A stretch of 64,000 nucleotides of DNA from DAOUJI01 sp965237875 (GCA_965237875.1 CBDEGP010000002.1:806001-870000); one strand, 5' to 3'; shown: positions 26,807 through 36,042, numbered from the stretch's first letter. A program made the numbers and translations. The notes: a model not told the origin generated them from the sequence alone.

Positions 26807-27529
26807 TTGCGCAAAGGTTGGTCCTTCAAGAGAACATCGTTAGAGAAACTGCTGGGACTGCGATTCAAAGACCCTGAACTGGTGGAACAGGCCCTGGTGC
26901 ATCCTTCCTACATCAACGAAGCCCGGCCGGCGAAAAGTTCCCTGGAGTCCTATGAACGGCTGGAGTTCCTGGGCGACTCCGAGTTAAACCTCATCGTCAC
27001 CGCCGAGCTTTACAAGCGGCGGCCCGACCTGCTTGAAGGCGAGTTGACCAAGCTGCGCTCTTCCCTGGTCCGCGGCTCTTCCCTGGCACAGATCGCCCGC
27101 AACATGGAGTTGGGCCGTTTATTAAAGCTAGGCAAGGGAGAAGAGTCCACCGGAGGCCGGGAACGCGAGTCAAACCTCGCGGCGGCTTTTGAAGCCCTTG
27201 TCGGGGCCGTGTTTCTGGACGGCGGTCATGACCCAGCCAAGCGCTTCGTGCTCTCCGTCATGGAAGGTGAATTGGAGTCCCTTCTGGCCAAAGGACAGGC
27301 CCCCGAGGACCCGAAGTCCAAACTTCAGGAACTGGTGCAAAGCAAGGGAATGAGTTCTCCCAGGTACAGGCTGGTTGACGTCCAAGGGCCGGACCATGCA
27401 AAACTCTTCAACGTGGAGGTCATGGTCGGCGGCGAGGTGGTGGGCAAGGGACATGGCAGGCGCAAGTCCGACGCCGAGAAGCTGGCGGCGGAGGACGGAT
27501 TCGAACATTTCCGCTCCTTGCCGATTTAG
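26807..27529 (+). CDS. rnc: Ribonuclease III
   Basis: 240 residues from TTG 26807, with GGAGGG six bases upstream. The endonuclease domain has the signature ERLEFLGDSEL (Glu53, Asp57) and FEALVGAVFLDGG (Glu129), followed by a dsRNA-binding domain from about residue 158 (PKSKLQELVQ) to the end. The residue matching Escherichia coli Asp114 is Ala126 here (LAAAFEAL rather than LADxxEAL). It is followed by ftsY, a common arrangement. Confidence 0.95.
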   Translation: MRKGWSFKRTSLEKLLGLRFKDPELVEQALVHPSYINEARPAKSSLESYERLEFLGDSELNLIVTAELYKRRPDLLEGELTKLRSSLVRGSSLAQIARNMELGRLLKLGKGEESTGGRERESNLAAAFEALVGAVFLDGGHDPAKRFVLSVMEGELESLLAKGQAPEDPKSKLQELVQSKGMSSPRYRLVDVQGPDHAKLFNVEVMVGGEVVGKGHGRRKSDAEKLAAEDGFEHFRSLPI

Positions 27530-27544
27530 GCGCATCGAGACATT

Positions 27545-28504
27545 ATGCTCCGTTTCTTGAGAAGAGACCCAAATGAGACGAAAAAGCGCACCCAACAAGG
27601 TGTCCGCAAGTCCAGGGACACCTGGTTCGGGAAGATTATGGGGGTCCTCCGATCGTCCCAACTTGACGACAGCGTATGGGAGGAACTGGAAGAGGTCCTG
27701 ATATCAGCGGACGTGGGAGTCGAAACTTCCCTGGACCTGGTGAATCGTCTCCGGAACATCACCGCTGACCAAAAATACAGCGACCCGCAGCAGGTCTTCG
27801 ACGCCTTGAAGCTTGAGCTATTGGCCGGGCTGAAAAGCGATGCGTCATCGGATTTAGAGGCTGAGGCTGAGCTTTCAGAAACGCCCCTGGTGGTCCTGGT
27901 CGTAGGGGTCAACGGCGCCGGCAAGACCACCAGCATAGCCAAGTTGGCCCATCACTTCCAGCAAGGCGGGAAGCGGGTGTTGCTGGGGGCCGGAGACACC
28001 TTCCGAGCCGCGGCCATCGAGCAGCTTCAGGTGTTGGGTGAAAGGGTGGGCGCTGATGTAATCAGCCACAGGCAGGGCGCCGACCCCGGGGCCGTGGCCT
28101 TTGACGCGTTCCAGGCCGCGAGGGCGCGGAAAGCCGACGTCCTGATCATCGACACGGCGGGACGCCTCCACACCAAGTCCAATCTGATGGAAGAGCTCAA
28201 GAAGATAGTGCGGGTGATTGGGCGGCAAGACCCTGCCGCTCCCCACCAGGTCCTGCTGATTCTCGACGCCACCACGGGCCACAACGGGCTTGCTCAAGCC
28301 AGGTCCTTTACCGAGGCCGTTGGCTGCACCGGCGTGTTTCTGGCCAAGCTGGACGGCACCGCCAAGGGCGGGATCGTGCTTTCTATCAGGGAGAGCTTGG
28401 GCCTGCCCATACTCTTCATAGGAACGGGAGAGAAGCTGGAAGACATGGCCGTGTTCGATCCCGAGGAGTTCGTAGAGGCCATATTGGAACCGGCTTCAGG
28501 CTGA
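27545..28504 (+). CDS. ftsY: Signal recognition particle receptor FtsY
   Basis: 319 residues comprising the N and G domains only; the acidic A domain of enteric FtsY is absent. GTPase motifs: G1 GVNGAGKTT (121-129), DTFRAAA, DTAGRLH and KLDGTAKGG. The basic N-terminus MLRFLRRDPNETKKR may contact membrane lipids. It pairs with Ffh to deliver ribosomes to the translocon. The ATG lies 15 bases after the rnc stop. Confidence 0.96.
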   Translation: MLRFLRRDPNETKKRTQQGVRKSRDTWFGKIMGVLRSSQLDDSVWEELEEVLISADVGVETSLDLVNRLRNITADQKYSDPQQVFDALKLELLAGLKSDASSDLEAEAELSETPLVVLVVGVNGAGKTTSIAKLAHHFQQGGKRVLLGAGDTFRAAAIEQLQVLGERVGADVISHRQGADPGAVAFDAFQAARARKADVLIIDTAGRLHTKSNLMEELKKIVRVIGRQDPAAPHQVLLILDATTGHNGLAQARSFTEAVGCTGVFLAKLDGTAKGGIVLSIRESLGLPILFIGTGEKLEDMAVFDPEEFVEAILEPASG

Positions 28505-28595
28505 CACGTGCGATGACCGGGGGCTGCTCTGCCCTGGGAGCGCGTTCGTCGGCGGGGCCCGTCAGAATCCCAACAAATAGCCCAACTGCATTGCG

Positions 28596-31022
28596 TTGCA
28601 CCAAGCATTAATCTGGCTTATCGCTATCGAAGCAGTCGGTGTCATCACCCTGCCGATGACATACAGGCTGCTTGGTTCCCTGCCGGACCGGGGAATCATC
28701 TTTTCCAAGGCCATTGGCCTGCTTTTAGCGGCCTACCTGTTTTGGGCGTTGGGTCTGGTCGGCGCTCTTCCCAACGTCCAGTGGGCCGCAGTCCTGGCGG
28801 CGGCGGCGCTGGCTGTTCCGTCGGCGATGATTCTCAAGAGAAACGGTCGCGAGATTCTGGCATTCCTGAGACGGGAACGGGCGGCCATCATCGCGGCGGA
28901 GCTGGTCTTTCTGGCCTTCTTTTTCATATGGGTTGCGTTGGTCTCATTTGCTCCGGCCATCAACCACACCGAGCAGCCCATGGATTTCGGCTTTCTCAAC
29001 TCGATACTCAAGAGCGAACAATTTCCCCCTCAAGACCACTGGCTGTCCGGCCATTCCATCAGCTACTATTATTTCGGCCACTTCATTATGGCCTTCCTCA
29101 CCAAGCTGACGGCCATCCCGTCCAGCGTTTCCTACAACCTGTCCATAGCCCTGATAGCGGCCATGCTGGCAGGCGGAGCTTTCTGCCTGGCGTTGAACCT
29201 GGTCCGTATCACAGGCGCCGGACTTAAACAGGCCATACCCTTCGCGTTGGCCGCGCCCGTGTTCATAGCGGTCCTGGGAAACCTGGAAGGGGTGGGTGAA
29301 CTCATCAACGCAGTCGGCCTGGGGGGCCAGGGGTTCTGGGACTGGCTGGGCGTCAAGGGCCTGGACGAAAACACGACCACGGGCCGAGGGTTCTTTCCCG
29401 ACAGCTACTTCTGGTGGTGGCGTTCGTCCAGGATAATCGACACGGTGGTGGACGGCGCGAGCCTGGACTACACCATCACCGAGGTCCCCTTCTTCAGTCT
29501 TCTGCTGGGCGACCTTCACGGCCACGTCAGCTCGCTGCCCTTCATGGCGCTTAGCCTTGCCTTGATTCTCAACCTGTTCCTGTCCAAAGACAGCGTGGAC
29601 TTCAAGAGGCTGCGGGCCCATCCCTGGGAAGGCGTCGCCATCGGGCTGCTCCTGGGAGGGCTGGCCTTCATAAACATTTGGGACTTCCCCGTCATGGCGG
29701 CGGCGCTGGCAGTTGCGGTGGCGGCCAAGGCCGTTGGCCGGGGTGGGATCAGTTTGCAGGCCCTCACGCCCGTGTTGGGATGGCTGGCGCCTGTGCTGGC
29801 GGTCGCCGTGATTGCATATCTGCCGTTCTACGTTGGATTGAACAGCCAGGCGTCGGGCATTCTCCCTGTCAAGGACTCTATGAGCACCCGTCCCATCCAT
29901 TTCGTCATGATCTGGGGGCTTCCACTGGCCATAGTGGGCGGGTTCATGATCAAGCAGGCCCTTCGCACTCCCGGGATTGCGGGGCGCAACCCCGGTCTGC
30001 TGGGGACAGTCGCTGCGATAACCATACTCCCCTTCGTCCTTTGGGTGGCGACCAAGCTGATATGGAGTCCCTTCGACGACGGAGTCGTCGCGGCTTTGGG
30101 GGACATAGCCGTCAGGTTCGCCCGGCTAATCCCGGCGATGGCGCTTGTCGGGGCGGCGCTTTACACACTCATTCTCAGGGTCCGGAGCGGAGCAAATCCG
30201 GCGGTTTCCTATCTGCTGATTCTCGGGGCGCTGGCCTTCTATCTGCTCATGGGGTCCGAACTCTTCTATCTTTCAGACCTGTTCGGCAACCGTATGAACA
30301 CGGTTTTCAAGGTGTACTACCAGGCGTGGATTCTTCTTGGTGTCGTGTCAGCCGTCGGCCTATACTACGTCTGGCGCGGCCCTGTGCCTTCCGAGAAAGA
30401 ATCGAATGACCCGACCCCGGCGCCGGACGCTGCCCGCGTCAAGAGCATGGCGCCGGCGTCTATCGGAAGCCTTCTCAAGTTCGGATGGTTGAGCATAGTG
30501 GTCGTCCTGATTCTCGGAGCGTTATACTTCCCCGTGGCCTCAGCCAGGGACGTATACGTCAACGGCGGCGGGAACTCTCTGGACGGCCTCGACTACCTTA
30601 AAAGGTTCGGGTCGGACGACCTTGAGGCAATCCTCTGGCTAAGGGATGAAGCCCCGGAAGGACGCATAGTGGAAGCCGTGGGGGACAGCTATACGGAGTT
30701 CGGAAGGGTGTCGGCGGCCACCGGACTGGCGACCCTGGTGAATTGGCAGGGGCACCAGCGCCAGTGGCGGGGCCATCTGGACATTTTGGGTGAACGGGAG
30801 AAACTGGTTGAAGAAATTTACACCGGCGGCGACCCTGTCCGGGTCCGCCAGCTGTTGGACGCCTACGACATACGTTACGTGTACGCCGGTCCAAGGGAGC
30901 GGTCCAAATACGGCCGGCTGGAGTTGGACGGATTCGGCTCGTTCTTGAAACCCGTTAGGGAGTGGGACGGCGTAGTGATATACGAGAGAACGTCCACCGA
31001 GTTTGAGGCAGCTCAAAGGTAA
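28596..31022 (+). CDS. DUF2298/'YYY' family multi-pass membrane protein
   Basis: 808 residues with roughly 14 membrane helices. The combination of HSISYYYFGHF with PLLLGDLHGHVSSLP-like (here SLLLGDLHGHVSSLP), both with conserved acidic and aromatic residues, matches the Chloroflexota/archaeal YYY (TIGR03662) family, thought to be glycosyltransferase-C-like. The C-terminal ~150 residues form a soluble domain. The start is uncertain: TTG 28596 gives an N-terminus that begins at the first helix. It is paired with the TIGR03663-like gene, as is usual in these genomes. Function in cell-surface glycosylation is inferred from the family. Confidence 0.88.
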   Translation: MHQALIWLIAIEAVGVITLPMTYRLLGSLPDRGIIFSKAIGLLLAAYLFWALGLVGALPNVQWAAVLAAAALAVPSAMILKRNGREILAFLRRERAAIIAAELVFLAFFFIWVALVSFAPAINHTEQPMDFGFLNSILKSEQFPPQDHWLSGHSISYYYFGHFIMAFLTKLTAIPSSVSYNLSIALIAAMLAGGAFCLALNLVRITGAGLKQAIPFALAAPVFIAVLGNLEGVGELINAVGLGGQGFWDWLGVKGLDENTTTGRGFFPDSYFWWWRSSRIIDTVVDGASLDYTITEVPFFSLLLGDLHGHVSSLPFMALSLALILNLFLSKDSVDFKRLRAHPWEGVAIGLLLGGLAFINIWDFPVMAAALAVAVAAKAVGRGGISLQALTPVLGWLAPVLAVAVIAYLPFYVGLNSQASGILPVKDSMSTRPIHFVMIWGLPLAIVGGFMIKQALRTPGIAGRNPGLLGTVAAITILPFVLWVATKLIWSPFDDGVVAALGDIAVRFARLIPAMALVGAALYTLILRVRSGANPAVSYLLILGALAFYLLMGSELFYLSDLFGNRMNTVFKVYYQAWILLGVVSAVGLYYVWRGPVPSEKESNDPTPAPDAARVKSMAPASIGSLLKFGWLSIVVVLILGALYFPVASARDVYVNGGGNSLDGLDYLKRFGSDDLEAILWLRDEAPEGRIVEAVGDSYTEFGRVSAATGLATLVNWQGHQRQWRGHLDILGEREKLVEEIYTGGDPVRVRQLLDAYDIRYVYAGPRERSKYGRLELDGFGSFLKPVREWDGVVIYERTSTEFEAAQR

Positions 31023-31023
31023 T

Positions 31024-33447
31024 ATGGCGGAGGAGGCTACAATTCCACCGGCGGCTTGGCCCCCCAAGCCCTCTATCCTGTCCCGTTTTTGGGAGGGGTT
31101 GAAGCCCCATCTGGGGTGGGAGCTTGCAATCTTCGCACTGATAGCGCTGGCGGCTCTTGGGCTCAGGTTGTGGGAGCTGGACGGCCGCACCATGCACTAC
31201 GATGAGAGCCTCCACATCCACTACTCCTGGCGCATGGCGGAAGGTGAAGGCTATTCCCACAGCCCCTGGATGCACGGGCCCTTCCAGGTGCACATGGTCG
31301 CGTTCATCTTCAAGATATTCGGCGACTCGGACTTCACCGCCAGGCTGGGCTACGTGCTTTTCGGCGCCGGGTTGGCGATGCTGCCCTACTTTTTCCGAAA
31401 CTACATGGGCAGGGCGGGCGCTGTGGCCACGTCGCTGCTGCTGGCCCTGTCTCCCAGCCTGCTCTACTTCAGCAGGTTTGGCCGCAACGACATACTCATA
31501 GCAGTCTTTGGCGCGGCCTTGCTCCTGGTGATGTGGAGATACGTCAACGAGGGGAAAAACCGGCATCTATACATAGCCTCCAGCTTGCTGGCCCTGATAT
31601 TCGCCACAAAGGAGACCAGCTACATCGTTGTGGGAATATTCGGAGCGGCCCTGTTCCTCATCTCCCTTCCGCAGCTGATTCCCTGGGCTTTGGGGAGGAT
31701 AAAACTGCGGGAACTCAGCGGCGCCCCCATATTCCTGCTGTTGATGATCACTTTAACCCTGCCCCAGTGGTCCGCCCTCTCGGCCATCCCTTTGGGCGCC
31801 TTCGGGACCAACCTGGTGAGCGACGGGGTGACAGAAGTGGGGCTTCCGGTGTGGCAAGCGCCCTTTGTTGACTTCCCGGTCGTGGATATCCCGGTGGCCG
31901 CCAATGCCGCGGCGGCCGCCATCGTCTTTCTTGTGCCTGTGGGACTGTCCATCTTCACCAGCGCCGGCAGACGATGGGCCCATCTATTGGTCCCGCTGAC
32001 CATCGCCGCCACCCTTGTGTACGTGTTCCTGGCCTTTCCAACCGGATTGATTGGACGCGATTACCTCACAACCTTCGTCGTCCTGTTCTCGACGCTGCTG
32101 CTCTCCGTACTCATAGGCGTGGCATGGTCGTGGCGGGTCTGGCTCATCAGCGCCGCAATCTTCTACACGGTATGGACGTTCTTTTACACCAGCGTATTCG
32201 GCTTCTTTACCCAGAGCCACGGTTTCTGTCCCGCGGAAGTGGGAGGAGCTTTCCACAGCTTGTGCAACAGGTTCGGCGGGCTGTATACGGGTTCCTGGCA
32301 GGGACTGGGTTACTGGGTGGAACAGCAGGATGTGGCCCGGGGAAATCAACCCTGGTACTACCACTTCCTGATCGGGTCTATTTACGAGTTTCTTCCCCTG
32401 ATTTTCGGCGGAATCGCGGTCATATACTTCATACGGAAGGGCAACGTGTTCGGGATGCTGCTGGGGTTCTGGGCTCTGGCCACCCTGTTGGCGTACACCG
32501 TGGCCTCCGAGAAGATGCCGTGGCTTCTTGTGAACATGGCCGTTCCCTTCATCTTCCTCGCCGGCATGTTCATGGGAAACCTCATAGACAACATCCCCTG
32601 GCGCAGGGCGCTTGCCAGCGCAGCCTCGGCTCCCATGTACCTGGCCCCGCTCATTCTGCTGTCGGGCGTATACCTTTTCCAGAAATACGCCGGCGCGGGA
32701 GACCTGGTGTCGTGGCAGCAGTGGGGGCTTCTTGGCGTCGTCTGCGGCATGACCCTGGGGCTGTTCTACGTCTTAGCCAAGACTCCGCTTAATTTGAGCG
32801 CCGCAATGGCCGGACTCGGGGTAGCCGTTCTGCTGCTGGGGTTCAGCGTTTTCGTCGCCTTTCGGGCCAGTTACAACTACGACGACGACCCGGTGGAGTT
32901 GCTGGTGTACGCCCAGGGGAGCTCCGATATTGTGTCCACCGTTGACTCGCTGAACGAGGAGGTCCTGACGACCCCGGGGCCTCCCGAGGCCGTGGAAATC
33001 GACTATGAGGTCTGGTATCCCATGAACTGGTACGTGCGCTGGGATCAAAAGAACGGGAGCGCGGTATTCAAATGCTACAAGACAGAGTCGGAACACGGTT
33101 ACCAGGACTACTGCAACACTCTGGACGGGCCGCCGTCCACCCAAGCCATCCTTCTTAACAGCAGTCATGCGGACAGAGACGGGAAACACTTGCAGGACTT
33201 CGAACGCTCGGCGAAGCTGAAGAACCTACTGTGGTTCCCGGAGAATAGCTACCGCAGGCTGGGGGAGGCCAGAAACGATGAGAACATCGTTCAGGAGTTG
33301 AAGATGGACTTCTCTTACATCAAAGACGTGGCGGCAGACCTGGATGCATGGGACGACGCCTTGGATTACTTCCTGGACCGGCGGATAGCCAGCGAGTGGT
33401 GGAGCTCCGACTTCTACGCCTATATCCACAAGAACGACGCTTCCTAG
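31024..33447 (+). CDS. TIGR03663/Agl23-like PMT-family membrane protein
   Basis: 807 residues from ATG 31024, directly after the YYY gene. The first periplasmic loop has MHYDESLHIHYSW, the D-E motif of protein O-mannosyltransferase-like GT-C enzymes. About 13 membrane helices are followed by a hydrophilic C-terminal domain (from about residue 630). The archaeal members are linked to flippase activity in N-glycosylation (Agl23). Together with the upstream gene it likely builds or moves surface glycans, by inference. Confidence 0.9.
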   Translation: MAEEATIPPAAWPPKPSILSRFWEGLKPHLGWELAIFALIALAALGLRLWELDGRTMHYDESLHIHYSWRMAEGEGYSHSPWMHGPFQVHMVAFIFKIFGDSDFTARLGYVLFGAGLAMLPYFFRNYMGRAGAVATSLLLALSPSLLYFSRFGRNDILIAVFGAALLLVMWRYVNEGKNRHLYIASSLLALIFATKETSYIVVGIFGAALFLISLPQLIPWALGRIKLRELSGAPIFLLLMITLTLPQWSALSAIPLGAFGTNLVSDGVTEVGLPVWQAPFVDFPVVDIPVAANAAAAAIVFLVPVGLSIFTSAGRRWAHLLVPLTIAATLVYVFLAFPTGLIGRDYLTTFVVLFSTLLLSVLIGVAWSWRVWLISAAIFYTVWTFFYTSVFGFFTQSHGFCPAEVGGAFHSLCNRFGGLYTGSWQGLGYWVEQQDVARGNQPWYYHFLIGSIYEFLPLIFGGIAVIYFIRKGNVFGMLLGFWALATLLAYTVASEKMPWLLVNMAVPFIFLAGMFMGNLIDNIPWRRALASAASAPMYLAPLILLSGVYLFQKYAGAGDLVSWQQWGLLGVVCGMTLGLFYVLAKTPLNLSAAMAGLGVAVLLLGFSVFVAFRASYNYDDDPVELLVYAQGSSDIVSTVDSLNEEVLTTPGPPEAVEIDYEVWYPMNWYVRWDQKNGSAVFKCYKTESEHGYQDYCNTLDGPPSTQAILLNSSHADRDGKHLQDFERSAKLKNLLWFPENSYRRLGEARNDENIVQELKMDFSYIKDVAADLDAWDDALDYFLDRRIASEWWSSDFYAYIHKNDAS

Positions 33448-33558
33448 CCCCGAACCACGCCTGTTTCGGATTGGCTCGGGTTGACACTCAAACGCGCCCA
33501 CGACTACAATTATTCTCACGGTCAACGCTCACCGAACCCGATTGGAGGCTCCCCGCTA

Positions 33559-34119
33559 ATGCCGGAGATGGTGATCGACAGCATAAGAGTAAGCATGATG
33601 AACTACCAGAGGGTGGTCATCCTGAAGGAGAAGGACTCCGACAGGTACTTGCCCATCTGGATAGGCCCCGCCGAGGCGGACGCCATAGCCGTCAAGCTCC
33701 AGGACATAGCGGTGCCGCGGCCCCTGACCCACGACCTTCTCAGGTCGGTGCTGGAAACGGTGGGCGCCTCGGTAAGCCATATACTGGTGAGCGGCCTCGA
33801 GAGCGACACCTTCTACGCCAAAATCACAATCAGCATGAACGGCGCCAACCTGGAAATCGACTCCCGACCCAGTGACGCCATCGCGCTAGCGGTCAGGGCT
33901 GACGTGCCCATTTATGCCGAGGACCAGGTGCTGGAGAAAGCCGGGATACTGATGGACAAGGAAACGGGGAAACCCATCCTGCCCGGTGAGTCCATGGACA
34001 GCGCCGAGGGAGTTGACCCCCAGGTAAGGGAGGAAGACCTTCGCCGGATGTCCGCCTTCACCGACTTCATCAACAGCCTGGACTTGGAAGACTTCGACAA
34101 GCCCCAGAGCAGCTCCTGA
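33559..34119 (+). CDS. DUF151 bifunctional nuclease family protein
   Basis: 186 residues from ATG 33559; GGAGG lies eleven bases upstream. The conserved core LPIWIGPAEADAIAV (about 31-45), then PLTHDLL and RPSDAIALAVR, is the DUF151 signature. Homologues in plants and bacteria have been described as bifunctional DNase/RNases. The C-terminal 40 residues resemble a UvrB/C-like coiled segment (REEDLRRMSAFTDFINSL). It precedes the ATP synthase operon but is separated from it by a promoter and a weak hairpin (34124-34146). Confidence 0.9.
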   Translation: MPEMVIDSIRVSMMNYQRVVILKEKDSDRYLPIWIGPAEADAIAVKLQDIAVPRPLTHDLLRSVLETVGASVSHILVSGLESDTFYAKITISMNGANLEIDSRPSDAIALAVRADVPIYAEDQVLEKAGILMDKETGKPILPGESMDSAEGVDPQVREEDLRRMSAFTDFINSLDLEDFDKPQSSS

Positions 34120-34168
34120 AGGTCCGGCCCGGCGTTATTGGGCCGGCCGCTGTGGGAATAGAATCCTG

Positions 34169-34197
34169 TTGACTTGCCCAGGGGTAAGTGATAGGAT
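34169..34197 (+). promoter_or_regulatory. Probable promoter of the ATP synthase operon
   Basis: TTGACT (34169-34174) and TAGGAT (34192-34197) match the sigma-70 -35 and -10 hexamers in five and four positions with the ideal 17-base spacer. The first gene of the operon starts 28 bases further on. Confidence 0.65.
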
Positions 34198-34224
34198 TCC
34201 CTAGGTTTTTAAGGGGGGTACCCT

Positions 34225-34455
34225 TTGGGAACAGCCCTCCGCTTTGTGGGCGTAGGCTGGTACGTTGCCGCCTGCATAGTCGTAGGAGTCCTCGGCGGTC
34301 TTGGTCTGGACCGTCTGGCGGGGACCCGCCCTCTCTTCACACTCCTGGGTGTGTTAGTGGGAACAGCAGCCGCCTTCTACGGAGTATATAAGCTGGTTCA
34401 GCCAATGCTGAAGGAAAACGATAAGGACGCCGGCGAAAATGGGGGTAAGCCCTAA
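34225..34455 (+). CDS. AtpZ/AtpI family subunit of the ATP synthase operon
   Basis: 76 residues from TTG 34225, with AAGGGGGG six bases upstream. Two membrane helices (about 8-28 and 38-58) with GLGLDRLAG between them fit the AtpZ family, which helps assemble the c-ring or transports Mg2+/Ca2+. Its TAA is immediately followed by the atpB GTG. It is the first gene of the operon. Confidence 0.82.
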   Translation: MGTALRFVGVGWYVAACIVVGVLGGLGLDRLAGTRPLFTLLGVLVGTAAAFYGVYKLVQPMLKENDKDAGENGGKP

Positions 34456-35562
34456 GTGTCGGCAGGGGCCAAGAGATTAGCTCTCATAGGCCTGTTGGCC
34501 CTATTGGCGCTCTTTCTCGCAGGAATAATCACCGGGTCCATCGGCGCAGCCTTCGTACAGTCAAGCGAAGACAAGGAAGCAGGCAAGACTGCCGAGGGCC
34601 TCCTCCCCGAACCTGCAATCCACCTTCCGGCGCAGACTGTCTTCTCCCTTGGCGAGCGTAACCGCTACCTGGACTTCCTTGACGCAGAGCATGAGGAAAA
34701 GCTGCATCCCGATGCGCTCCATGACTTCCACGGCGAGCGCACCGGGCTCGACGGCGAAACACTGGTGGATGAGGGTCCCTTCCCAGGCGGGTTCGTCATA
34801 ACCAACACCATCCTCTCTGCGTGGGTCGTATCCGGGTTGCTGCTCATCGTGTTCATCTTAGGCACACGCAAGATGAATCTCATCCCGGGCCGCTTCCAGA
34901 ACGTTCTCGAGGCCATCATCGAAGGGCTGTTGAGCTTCGTTGAGAGTGTGGTGGGCAGGGACAAGGGACGCCTGGTGTTCCCCGTCATAGCCACCATATT
35001 CCTGTTCGTCATGTTCAATGCATGGATCGGCCTTATTCCTTTGTACCAAGCGCTGGGCTACGGCGAAGGAGGTTTCTGGAAGTTTGGAGACGACACCATA
35101 AAACTCCACCTTCTCAGGCCTGCGGGCACCGACTTGAACATGCCGCTGGCGTTGGCGCTCGTGTCGTTCGTATTTGTGGAATTCCTTGGTCTCTGGCTGG
35201 TTCGGTTCCACTACTTCGGAAAGTTCATCCGGGTGGGCAGTCTGAAAAGAGGGTTCTCCGGCCTGTTCAGGTTCAAGTTTCTGGAGGCATTCCAGGGGTT
35301 CCTTGACTTTGCGTTCATAGGCCCGTTGGAAGCCTTCAGCGAATTCGTGCGGGTCATCAGCTTCACTTTCAGGCTCTTTGGAAACATGACCGCCGGAGAG
35401 ATACTTGTTCTTATATCGGCGTTCCTCGTGCCTTTCGTAGCAACCCTGTTCGTGTACGGACTTGAGCTGCTGGTCGGGTTCATACAGGCCCTGATCTTTG
35501 CGGGACTAACGTTGGTGTTTGCAGCTGTGGCGATGACTCCCCATGAGGAAGAGGGCCACTAA
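34456..35562 (+). CDS. atpB: ATP synthase F0 subunit a
   Basis: 368 residues, about 100 longer than the Escherichia coli subunit. The essential Arg lies in FTFRLFGNMTAGEIL near residue 310. The extra length is at the N-terminus: a helix (about 7-30) is followed by a roughly 85-residue charged, largely acidic segment before the canonical ITNTILSAW region. This extension may lie outside the membrane and interact with other F0 parts. The GTG start abuts the previous stop. Confidence 0.95.
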   Translation: MSAGAKRLALIGLLALLALFLAGIITGSIGAAFVQSSEDKEAGKTAEGLLPEPAIHLPAQTVFSLGERNRYLDFLDAEHEEKLHPDALHDFHGERTGLDGETLVDEGPFPGGFVITNTILSAWVVSGLLLIVFILGTRKMNLIPGRFQNVLEAIIEGLLSFVESVVGRDKGRLVFPVIATIFLFVMFNAWIGLIPLYQALGYGEGGFWKFGDDTIKLHLLRPAGTDLNMPLALALVSFVFVEFLGLWLVRFHYFGKFIRVGSLKRGFSGLFRFKFLEAFQGFLDFAFIGPLEAFSEFVRVISFTFRLFGNMTAGEILVLISAFLVPFVATLFVYGLELLVGFIQALIFAGLTLVFAAVAMTPHEEEGH

Positions 35563-35590
35563 CCCATAGCGTCGCTTGAGGAGGATAGTC

Positions 35591-35689
35591 GTGGACGTAA
35601 TCGTTCTTTTGATAACCGCCGCCACCGTGGGAATCGCCGCCGCCGCGTTAGGCGGCATCTTTGCAATCTATTCATCCAGGCAAGACTAA
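35591..35689 (+). CDS. 32-residue single-pass membrane peptide between atpB and atpE
   Basis: GTG 35591 is preceded by an ideal ribosome site, AGGAGG with a six-base spacer, and the frame runs to TAA 35687-35689. The peptide starts MDVIVLLITAATVGIAAA and is almost entirely one hydrophobic helix, ending in a short polar tail with Ser-Ser-Arg-Gln-Asp. It fills the otherwise unusually long 175-base atpB-atpE gap. I do not recognise it as a known subunit. Too short for standard gene calling, but the ribosome site, position and hydrophobicity support a real gene. Confidence 0.6.
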   Translation: MDVIVLLITAATVGIAAAALGGIFAIYSSRQD

Positions 35690-35737
35690 TCGGAAGCTTG
35701 GCTAAACCGGAAACGACAACTCATTAAGGGAGGGAAC

Positions 35738-36013
35738 ATGGAGATCCTGCACTTTATCGCCGCCAGCGTAGCCGCCCAGGAAATAGGTGAAAGCGCTGCC
35801 AAGATGTTGGGCGCAGGCTTGGCCATCGGCCTCGGCCTGATCGGACCGGGCATCGGAATAGGAATCCTGGGCGCTGCGGCCATGAATGCCATCGGGCGCA
35901 ATCCGGAGGCCAGAGGCGCCATCCAGACGAACATGATCCTGGCCATCGCCTTCGCCGAGGCGTTGGGCATCTACGCGCTGGTCGCGGCGATCATGATCGG
36001 CTTCGTATTTTAG
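35738..36013 (+). CDS. atpE: ATP synthase F0 subunit c
   Basis: 91 residues forming the two-helix hairpin. Helix 1 has the glycine ladder GLGLIGPGIGIGILG; helix 2 carries the ion-binding Glu74 in AFAEALGIY. The residues that coordinate Na+ in Ilyobacter (Gln32, Ser66) correspond to Ile and Ala, so the ring is expected to use H+. The N-terminal 18 residues are an extra polar segment. AAGGGAGGG lies upstream of the ATG. Confidence 0.95.
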   Translation: MEILHFIAASVAAQEIGESAAKMLGAGLAIGLGLIGPGIGIGILGAAAMNAIGRNPEARGAIQTNMILAIAFAEALGIYALVAAIMIGFVF

Positions 36014-36042
36014 TTAGAAAAACGTCAAAGTAGGGGTGAGCC

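Noticed and set aside
34124..34146. Terminator after the DUF151 gene
   Set aside because: The ccggccc/gggccgg stem has a nine-base loop and no T run, so I did not call it.
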